Under the pieces are notes generated by a model that had not been told where the DNA came from, did no database searches, and was given only the letters and a program-made list of their open reading frames with translations. Made by a program: the position numbers and the translations under genes. A stretch of DNA of 35,615 nucleotides, taken from positions 1 to 35,615 of the forward strand of contig JAUJMV010000017.1 in NCBI GenBank assembly GCA_030446685.1, written 5' to 3'. The stretch comes from Thermomicrobiales bacterium. Lineage in GTDB: Bacteria; Chloroflexota; Chloroflexia; Thermomicrobiales; CADCWN01. Shown here in pieces: positions 25,100 through 31,295 of this stretch; position 1 is the first letter of the stretch; each line of letters starts with the position of its first letter.

Positions 25100-26391
25100 T
25101 CAGTCGCGGGTGCTGAGGCTGAAGAGGAGGGCCAGGGCGGAGGCGGCGAGCAGGACGGTGAAGAGGAGGATGCCGTCGAGGGCGCCGCGGTCGGCGAAGG
25201 GGGCGCCGAGGGCGACGCCGAGGAGGGTGCCGCCGCCGGAGACGACGGTGTAGAGGCCCATGACGAGGCCGCGGTCGGTGGCGACGGCGCGGCTGAGGCG
25301 GGCGAGGTAGGTGACGGCGGCGGGGGCGAAGCCGCTCTCGACGACGAGCAGGACGGCGAAGACGGCGAGCGCGGCGACGCGCAGGGCGGGCCGCTCGCCG
25401 CCGTGGTTGAGCGCGAAGAGGGCGGTGCAGACGCCGAGCATCGCGGCCAGGCCGATCCGCATGACGGTGACCTCGTGGAGGCGGCGCAGGCCGACGAAGC
25501 CCCAGCCGATGATCCCGGCGCTGAAGAGGAGGGCGTAGGCGACCAGGGTGAGTTCCAGCCCGCGCTCGTTCTCGGCGAAGAGGCCGGAGAGGTACTGGCC
25601 GGCGAAGGCGGGGCGGATGACGCGCATCTGGTTGAGCGCGTGGTTGAACCAGAGGCCGGTGATCGCGCTGAGGGCGAGCCAGGCGGGGAGGAAGCGGAGG
25701 ATCGCGCGCTGGCGGCGCAGCGCGCGCGAGTCGCGCCAGGGGCGCCCGGCGGCGGGGCGGCCGGCGCGGGCGCGGCGGTCGCGCGCGGGAGGAAGAGGGC
25801 GGCGGCCAGGAGGTAGGCGAGGGCGACGACGAGGAAGCTGCCGCGCCCGAAGGTGATCCAGAGGCGGGTGGTGACGGCGGCGGCGACCAGCGTGCCGAGG
25901 GCGGTCGTCACCTCGAAGACGCTGAGGACGCGCCCGCGCAGGGCGGGGTCGCGGTCGGTCTCGTCGCTCAACTGGCCGAGGACGGCGGGGACGGTGGCGG
26001 CGGTGCTGAGCCCTTCGAGCAGGCGCGCGAGGAGGAGGACCGCCAGGAGGGTGGAGGCGGCGGTGAGGCCGAGGGCCAGGGCGGCGATCAGGGGGCCGGC
26101 GAGGAGGAGGAGCCGGCGGCCGTGGCGGTCGCCGAGGGCGCCGAGGAGGGGCGAGGCGCCGAGTTCGGTGACGTAGAAGGCGGCGGTGAGCGCGCCGACG
26201 GCGTAGGCGTCGATCGGGTAGGCGCGGTTGTTGATGTCGGGGAGGTAGTGGACGGTCAGGAGGATGCCGGTGGCCGGGCCGGCGACGCGCAGCAGGGCGT
26301 TGCCGGCGAGGGCGCAGCGCAGCGACCAGGGCAGGCGGCCGCGCGGGGCATCGGCGACGGGCTGTTCCTGCTCGGCGGGGACGGTTGCCAT
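25100..26391 (-). pseudogene. Major facilitator superfamily transporter, one frameshift
   Basis: ATG 26391 is preceded by GGAGG. The first half reads MATVPAEQEQPVADAPRG, then membrane segments (YAVGALTAAFYVTELGASPL) and the MFS loop GALGDRHGRRLLLL. The frame breaks in a G/C-run region at about 25740-25790. The second half (FLPAWLALSAITGLWFNHAL, LVMGLYTVVSGGGTLLGVAL) is open to TGA 25100. Joined, it would be about 430 aa with roughly 12 helices, a normal MFS size. The substrate is unknown. The break may be an assembly error. Confidence 0.8.
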
Positions 26392-26428
26392 CGGTGGGAG
26401 CCTCCGGTCGGATCGGGCGGGGACGTTC

Positions 26429-26523
26429 ACCACAGAGGCACGGAAGACGGGGAGAGGGCACAGAGTTTCCCTTTTCGTTCTCTCTGTGTTCTCCCCCGCG
26501 TCCTCCGTGCCTCCGCGGTGAAT
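26429..26523. repeat. CACCACAGAGGCAC inverted repeat
   Basis: TTCACCACAGAGGCACGGAA at the left and GTGCCTCCGCGGTGAA at the right are complementary over about 40 bases (GAGAGGGCACAGAG against CTCTGTGTTCTC). Same family as 5780-5922. It lies between the MFS and oxidoreductase genes. Confidence 0.85.
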
Positions 26524-26528
26524 GATCG

Positions 26529-27975
26529 TTACTCCGGGGCGTGGGCCGCGCGGCGGCGCTGCCAGCCGAAGAGCGGGCGCAGGACGCGGCGGGCGAGGCG
26601 GGCGCTGGGCGAGCCGGCGCGCCAGGCGGGCGAGCGCGGCCTGTTGCAGGCCGAAGGCGAGGGTGGGGTAGACGTGGATAGCGCCGGCGAGGTCGGCGAG
26701 GCCGAGGCCGTGTTTCATGGCGACCGCGACCTCATTGACCGTCTCCCCGGCGTCGGGGCCGACGAGGTGCGCGCCGAGGATGCGGCCCCGGCGGTCGTGG
26801 ACGAGTTTCATGAAGCCGTCCTCGCCCGCCTCGCGCGCGGCCAGGGCGCGGTCGTTGTGGCGGTAGGGGAAGCGGGTGACGGCGACGTCGTCGTGCTGTC
26901 GCCGCGCCTCCTCCTCGGTCGCGCCGACGCGGCCGACCTCGGGGAGGTGAAGGTGGCCCAGGGGAGCGCGCGGTAGTCGAGCGCGGTTTGGAAGGGCAGG
27001 AGGGCGTTGCGGACGGCGGTGGCGGCCTGGTAGCCGGCGGCGTGGGTGAAGCGCAACTGGCCGATCACGTCGCCGCAGGCGAAGATCGCCGGGTTGGCGG
27101 TGCGGGCGTGCTCGTCCACCACGACGCCGTCCGGCCCGACCGCGACCCCGGCGGCGTCGAGCCCGAGGCTGGCCACGTCGATCCGGCGGCCGGCGGCGAC
27201 CAGCAGCGCCGCGCCGCGGACCTCGCACTCGGCGCCGTCGCGGTGGAGGGTGGCGACGATCTCGCCGCCTTCGCGGCGCAGGCGGGTGACGGTCGCGCCG
27301 GCGCGGACATCGAGGCCCTCGCGCGCGAAGGCCCGTTCGAGGACGGCGGAGGCTTCCGGCTCCTCCTTCGGCAGGAGGCGCGGGGCGCGGCCGGCGATCG
27401 TGACGCGCGACCCGAGGCGGGCGAAGCTCTGGCCCAACTCGCAGCCGACCGGCCCACCGCCGATGACGATCAGGGAGGGCGGGAGTTGGCGCAGGCCGAA
27501 GATCGTGTCGTTGGTGAGGGGTTCGAGCCGGTCGAGGCCGGGGATGGCGGGGAGGGCTGGCTGGCTGCCGGTGGCGATGATGTACCGCCGGGCGCGCAGG
27601 GGGCGCCGTCCACGGTGAGGAGGTCGGGCGACTGGAAGCGGGCCTCGCCGAAGCGGAGCGCGATGCCGACGGCGCCGAGGGCTTCGGGGGTGTCGGCCTC
27701 CGCGGCGCGGGCGATCACGGCCCCGACGCCGTCCATCACGCGGCCGAGGTCGAGCGGGCCGGCCGGCGCGAAGGGGGCAGGCCGTAGCGCTCGGTGTCGC
27801 GGGCGAGATGGTGGGCGCGGGCGGCGTGGATCAGCGCCTTGCTGGGGACGCAGCCGGTGTGCAGGCAGTCGCCGCCGAGTTCGGCGGGGTCGCGGGCGAT
27901 CAGGGCGACCCTGGCGCCGAGCGCGACGCCGAACCGCGCGGCGGTCAGCCCGGCCGAGCCGGCGCCGATGACGGC
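26529..27975 (-). pseudogene. FAD-dependent pyridine nucleotide-disulfide oxidoreductase, about four frameshifts
   Basis: The family layout is complete but split over frames. The FAD loop is VIGAGSAGLTAARFG, the redox-active disulfide is GGDCLHTGCVPSKALI, and the middle is RRYIIATGSQPALPAIPG. The NAD(P) domain reads VIGGGPVGCELGQSFARLGS, the second FAD motif NPAIFACGDVIGQLRFTHAA, and the dimer domain AIHVYPTLAFGLQQAALA with HxYPT. Shifts lie near 27772-27779, 27598-27604, 26940-26945 and 26640-26650. The last frame ends LRPLFGWQRRRAAHAPE at TAA 26529. The family transfers electrons between NAD(P)H and a disulfide, as in lipoamide dehydrogenase or mercuric reductase; the substrate is unknown. 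The N-terminus is continuous with the metallophosphoesterase. Confidence 0.8.
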
Positions 27976-28716
27976 GAAGAGGGTGTAGAGGATGGCGGCG
28001 GGGATCAGGACATATTTGGTCAGGCGGCGCACCTGCTGGTAGAAGTAGGTCGAGAGGAACCACCAGGGGATCATCCCGAGCGGGTGGATGTTGTCGATGT
28101 CGGCGATCGAGGTCGGCGCGTCGATCGGGGCGTGGCGGCCGAGCGGCTCGAGGTAGTTGACGAGGTCGGTGACGATGTGCGCGCCGAGGGGGGTGACGGC
28201 GGGGTTGGTGTAGTCGCCGACGGTGTTGATGCCGTCGTAGTCGTTGCCGTGCTCGCAGTAGACGAGGCAGCCGTTGCCCTGGGCGTCGGCGTAGACGTGG
28301 CGGTAGGCGAGACTGATTTCGCTGACGAGGCCGCTGGCAAGGAGGTAGCGGCGGAGGGGGGCGTTCCAGCCCATCTCGGCGTCGTGGTTGCCGACCAGGT
28401 AGATGGTGCGGTGGCGCGGGATGGCGGTGAAGCGGCGGAGCCGGTCGAACAGGGTGGCGTACTCGGGCAGGTGGAGCGCCCGCCGGAAGGCGGCCTCGCG
28501 GTCGGCGCCGTTCAGTTGGAGGAGATCGAAGAAGTCGCCGGCGATGATCAGGTCGACCGGTTCGGGGTGGGCGGTCAGTTCGTCGAGGAGGGCGGCGAGT
28601 TCGTCCTGGGCGAAGAAGTCGCGCATCTCCGGATCGGTCGCCAGGTGCAGGTCGCTGATGAAGACGAGGGTGCGCTCCCCCGCCTCGCCGGTCTTCGCCT
28701 CCACTGCCGTCGCCAC
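27976..28716 (-). CDS. Calcineurin-like metallophosphoesterase, fused in frame to the oxidoreductase
   Basis: About 247 codons from GTG 28716, preceded by GAGGGAGGG. The metal-binding motifs are in order: FISDLHLA (DxH), IIAGDFFDLL (GDxxD), YLVGNHDAEM (GNHD) and CEHGNDYDGI. The C-terminal segment LTKYVLIPAAILYTLF looks like a membrane helix and runs without a stop into the flavin loop AVIGAGSAG of the oxidoreductase. The family hydrolyses phosphoesters with two metal ions; UDP-diacylglucosamine pyrophosphatases are relatives. The fusion could be natural or a deletion joint. A promoter candidate lies at 28767-28775. Confidence 0.8.
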
Positions 28717-28766
28717 CCGACCGCCCTCCCTCACGGTTCGCGCCGCCCCGGCCCTACCCCACCCTA

Positions 28767-28775
28767 ATTGTACCA
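28767..28775 (-). promoter_or_regulatory. Extended -10 promoter candidate
   Basis: The minus strand reads TGG-TACAAT about 50 bases before GTG 28716. No -35 is seen. Confidence 0.45.
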
Positions 28776-28792
28776 TCCGGGGGATGGGGGGA

Positions 28793-28816
28793 GTGCGGAG
28801 TGCGGAGTGCGGAGTG
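28793..28816. repeat. Heptamer tandem repeat (GAGTGCG)n
   Basis: Three full units of GTGCGGA just upstream of the metallophosphoesterase promoter. Related to the ACTCNGC heptamers elsewhere. Confidence 0.75.
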
Positions 28817-28879
28817 ATGGGGGTGGGGAGCAATTAGCGGGCTTGCCCCGACCGCGCGGGGGATGCCGCAAGTGAGTGC

Positions 28880-29422
28880 TTATGCGCCCAGGAGGTCGAG
28901 ACGCCAGTCGTTGCACTGCATGAAGCTGCCCGGCGGGTACTCGAACCGGCACACCTGCACGAGCGTGAAGCCCAGCTTGCGGCAGATCGCATTCGATGGC
29001 GGATTGTCGACCGCGGGGAAGGCGTGCATGAATCGGTGCTTCCCCTCCGACCGCGCCACGGCGATCGCCTGGGCGGCGGCGATGCCGGCGATGCCCCGCC
29101 CCTGGAACCGCACGAGTACGGACCAGCCGATCTCGTAAATCGACTCGTCCCGCCAGGTTCGCTCCCAGTACCCGACCGAGCCGACCGTCTCACCCCCGGC
29201 CACGATCTTGAACATCCGGCCCTTGCCCGAACCAGCCAGCCGCGCGTAGCGGGCCTGGCGCGCGGCGATCTGCCCAGGGCGCTCCGGTCCGCCGAAATGC
29301 GCTGTCATATTCGGGTCGCCCATAATCTTTTCGAGGAGTGGCAGATCGTGCTCGCCCCACAGCTCGATGCGCACAGCGCCCTCACCGCTCACCCCAGGAG
29401 CCTCCTGCCCTTCTTGTCCCAC
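28880..29422 (-). CDS. GNAT family N-acetyltransferase
   Basis: 180 aa from GTG 29422 (GGAGGAG, spacer 5). Alternatives are GTG 29392, which has AGGAGG with spacer 8 and overlaps a short upstream ORF as GTGA, and GTG 29374, directly before the domain. The fold is RimJ/RimL-like: VRIELWGEHDLPLLEKIMGD, ETVGSVGYWERTW, and the acetyl-CoA loop VRFQGRGIAGIAAAQAIAVA (Q/RxxGxG/A). NPPSNAICRKLGF follows. It would acetylate an amine of a protein, peptide or small molecule. A promoter and leader hairpin lie 140-240 bases upstream, and a shrunken copy is at 29915-30162. Confidence 0.9.
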   Translation of the reverse strand: MGQEGQEAPGVSGEGAVRIELWGEHDLPLLEKIMGDPNMTAHFGGPERPGQIAARQARYARLAGSGKGRMFKIVAGGETVGSVGYWERTWRDESIYEIGWSVLVRFQGRGIAGIAAAQAIAVARSEGKHRFMHAFPAVDNPPSNAICRKLGFTLVQVCRFEYPPGSFMQCNDWRLDLLGA

Positions 29423-29451
29423 TCCGTCTCCTCCGCGACCCCTGAAAGCAT
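29389..29451 (-). CDS. Possible 20-residue leader peptide before GNAT
   Basis: ATG 29451 with AGGAG two bases upstream encodes MLSGVAEETEWDKKGRRLLG and stops at a TGA that overlaps a GTG start candidate of the acetyltransferase (GTGA). A TATACT sits just upstream at 29470-29475. It overlaps the longest form of the GNAT gene, so both cannot be the main product. Confidence 0.35.
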   Translation of the reverse strand: MLSGVAEETEWDKKGRRLLG

Positions 29452-29469
29452 TTCTCCTAGGCCAGGTTC

Positions 29470-29475
29470 AGTATA
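29470..29475 (-). promoter_or_regulatory. TATACT, candidate proximal promoter of GNAT
   Basis: TATACT on the minus strand about 48 bases before GTG 29422, with no -35 match. It may act alongside the distal promoter at 29631-29659. Confidence 0.3.
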
Positions 29476-29562
29476 GCGGCGGCAGGAGGGGGGCGGGAGC
29501 GCCGGCGGGGCCGGCGGCCTCGCGCAATCAGGGAGGGTGCGCGCGGTGACGGGCAAGAAAGT

Positions 29563-29593
29563 GCCCCTGGACCGCCGCCAACGGTCCAGGGGC
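29563..29593 (-). terminator. Leader terminator/attenuator hairpin, copy 1
   Basis: On the minus strand GCCCCTGGACCG-TTGGCGG-CGGTCCAGGGGC is followed by ACTTTCTT. A perfect 12-bp stem with a T-rich tail lies between the promoter at 29631-29659 and the GNAT gene, so it could end a short RNA or act as an attenuator. Confidence 0.65.
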
Positions 29594-29630
29594 CACGAGG
29601 AGGGAGGATGGAGTTTGACCCGCCACGAGT

Positions 29631-29659
29631 AAAGTACACCATGTACGTACACCTGTCAA
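29631..29659 (-). promoter_or_regulatory. TTGACA-N17-TACTTT promoter with palindrome in the spacer, copy 1
   Basis: A perfect -35 (29654-29659), a 17-base spacer and TACTTT (29631-29636) on the minus strand. TGTACGTACA at 29642-29651 is a 10-bp palindrome in the spacer, a good position for a repressor. The transcript would start near 29625 and carry UCCUCCCUCCUC before the hairpin. Confidence 0.6.
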
Positions 29660-29668
29660 CCCCCCACG

Positions 29669-29770
29669 AGTGCTGAGTGCTGCGTGCTGAGTGCTGAGCA
29701 GGACGCTCGCTAGGGGAAGGCCCTCGCCCTCGTCCATACTCAGCACTCAGCACGCAGCACGCGGCACGCG
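29669..29770. repeat. Heptamer inverted repeat flanking an inverted core, copy 1
   Basis: GTGCTGAGTGCTG arms at about 29669-29700 face ACTCAGCACTCAGCACGC at about 29737-29767. The core at about 29700-29738 is the reverse complement of the core in copy 2. Confidence 0.75.
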
Positions 29771-29885
29771 TCAGTCGTCGCGGCGCAGGACGAATTGGTC
29801 GGCGCCGCAGTTGGCGCACTGGGCGGGGCGCTCGAAGCCGCGCTCGAAGTAGCCGCAGTTCTCGCAGGTCCAGCGGGTGACGGTG
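29771..29885 (-). pseudogene. Duplicated 3' fragment of the CBS-zinc-ribbon gene
   Basis: It encodes the last 37-38 codons of the CBS protein (TRWTCENCGYFERGF to QFVLRRDD and stop) with almost no change. It has no start and no CBS domain. Confidence 0.85.
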
Positions 29886-29914
29886 CGGAGTGAGTGCGGG
29901 AGGTGAGGCCAGTG

Positions 29915-30162
29915 GGGACAGCTGCCCGGCGGGGCGCCGGAGCGGCTGAAGCCGCGGCGGGGGGCGGCATGAATCGGGCTTCCCCTCCGACCGCGCCACG
30001 AATGCCGGCGATGGCCTGGAAGCCGGGCTCGACCGTCCCGCCAGGTTCGCTCCCAGTCCTGCCCTGCGCCGACCGAGCCGAGTCACCCCCGGCCTTGAAC
30101 ATCGTGGACCAGCCAGGGCTTGGCGCGCGGCCTGCCCAGTCCCGCCCGGCGTGAGGCGAATT
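29915..30162 (-). pseudogene. Shrunken remnant of the GNAT gene
   Basis: Segments such as AGCTGCCCGGCGGG, CTTCCCCTCCGACCGCGCCA, GTCCCGCCAGGTTCGCTCCC and TCACCCCCGGCC appear in the same order as in 28924-29290, with many internal deletions. Sixteen-base inverted repeats CGGCTGAAGCCGCGGC lie at 29943-29958 (inside it) and 30186-30201 (beyond it). Confidence 0.8.
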
Positions 30163-30260
30163 CAGATGCTCCGCAGTCAACCCCAGCCGCGGCTTCAGCC
30201 GTCCCGCCACGCGCTATCGGGGGGAGTCGCGCAATGGCCCGCGGTGACGGGCAAGAAAGT

Positions 30261-30291
30261 GCCCCTGGACCGCCGCCAACGGTCCAGGGGC
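30261..30291 (-). terminator. Leader terminator hairpin, copy 2
   Basis: Identical to copy 1: 12-bp stem, 7-base loop and a T-rich minus-strand tail. It may terminate CBS transcription as well as the short transcript from 30329-30357. Confidence 0.65.
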
Positions 30292-30328
30292 CACGAGGAG
30301 GGAGGATGGAGTTTGACCCGCCACGAGT

Positions 30329-30357
30329 AGAGTACACCATGTACGTACACTTGTCAA
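30329..30357 (-). promoter_or_regulatory. TTGACA-N17-TACTCT promoter with palindrome, copy 2
   Basis: Same arrangement as copy 1: the -35 (30352-30357), the 17-base spacer and the TGTACGTACA palindrome are all kept. The -10 differs by one base. Confidence 0.55.
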
Positions 30358-30454
30358 CCCCCCACGAGTGCTGAGTGCTGAGTATGGACGAGGGCGAGGG
30401 CCTTCCTCCGCCGAGCGCCCTGCTCAGCACGCAGCACGCAGCACTCGGCACGCG

Positions 30455-30919
30455 TCAGTCGTCGCGGCGCAGGACGAACTGGTCGGCGCCGCAGTTGGCG
30501 CACTGGGCGGGGCGCTCGAAGCCGCGCTCGAAGTAGCCGCAGTTCTCGCAGGTCCAGCGGGTGACGGTGAAGAGGCGGACCATGTCGGAGCGGCTGACGA
30601 TGCCGACGAGCCGCCCGTCGGCCAGGACGGGCAGGCGGCGGATGCGCCGGTTGGTCAGCAGGGTGGCGACCTCCTCGGCGCCGGCGTCGGGGGTGACGCT
30701 GATGACCTGGGGGGTCATGATGTCGGCGGCGGTCGCGCCGTGGCGCCGGATGATGTCGAACTCGCTCAGCACGCCGACGACCTCGCCGGCGTCGTTGACG
30801 ACCGGCAGGCCGGTGATGCGCTTCTCGCTGAGGATGTGCGCCACGTCCTTGACCGGCATCGTCGTCGGGACGGTGATGACGTCGGTGGTCATGATCTCTT
30901 GCACCGTGATCTGCATCAT
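30455..30919 (-). CDS. CBS-domain protein with C-terminal zinc ribbon
   Basis: 154 aa from ATG 30919 (GGGAGGG, spacer 7; a second ATG follows at once). Two CBS motifs form one Bateman module: VQEIMTTDVITVPTTMPVKD...GLPVVNDAGEVVGVLSEFDI and ADIMTPQVISVTPDAGAEEV...RLPVLADGRLVGIVSRSD. The tail has CENCG and CANCG, a zinc ribbon or rubredoxin-like knuckle. CBS pairs bind adenine nucleotides and sense energy state. The target is unknown; the zinc ribbon suggests nucleic-acid or protein binding. It is divergent from the histidine kinase gene, with about 376 bases between. Confidence 0.92.
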   Translation of the reverse strand: MMQITVQEIMTTDVITVPTTMPVKDVAHILSEKRITGLPVVNDAGEVVGVLSEFDIIRRHGATAADIMTPQVISVTPDAGAEEVATLLTNRRIRRLPVLADGRLVGIVSRSDMVRLFTVTRWTCENCGYFERGFERPAQCANCGADQFVLRRDD

Positions 30920-31295
30920 CGGGGAACCCTCCCTTCCCGGGCAGTCGCCGAAACCCGCGCCACGGTGCGCGGTCTGGTAACAACCCCTCGTCACGACGGG
31001 CCGAGCGGTCAGCGCGCCCGTGCGGGGTGGTCTAGTCCGGCGCCTGGCCGCGACCGACCATGTCCGGGGCGGTCGTAGGCGGCGGTTTGGTGCAGGGTGG
31101 CGGCGACGGCGGCGCGAGCGGCCGCGCCCGGTCTTCCTCCGATTGAAGGTACGCCACTTTGCCGCTTCGTGCAAGTCGGTCGCCGGGGCGGGCGCCTGGG
31201 GGCGGATCGGGCGCTGGCCGCGCCGGGGCTGTCCCCGGCGGCCGGCCGGTGTATAGTTATGCCGCGGGCCGGGGCCGGGGGCGACGGGGTTGCGG
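30920..31295. other. Divergent spacer between CBS and histidine kinase genes
   Basis: 376 bases without a convincing gene. TATAGT at 31252-31257 is a weak -10 candidate for the kinase. A CCGGGG-CTGT-CCCCGG hairpin is at about 31223-31238. Confidence 0.45.

Larger units (their letters stand above)
29519..29885. repeat. Segmental duplication, copy 1
   Basis: It matches 30225-30570: hairpin, promoter module, heptamer arms and the 3' end of the CBS gene. The 138 bases around the promoter-hairpin module differ at two positions only. The core between the heptamer arms is inverted relative to copy 2. Confidence 0.85.
30225..30570. repeat. Segmental duplication, copy 2
   Basis: Counterpart of 29519-29885. 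This copy joins the intact CBS gene at its right end and the GNAT remnant at its left. Heptamer arms lie at about 30367-30381 and 30421-30452. Confidence 0.85.

Noticed and set aside
29669..30452. CRISPR array
   Set aside because: The repeats are 7-base tandem units and facing inverted arms, without regular spacers of 30-40 bases.
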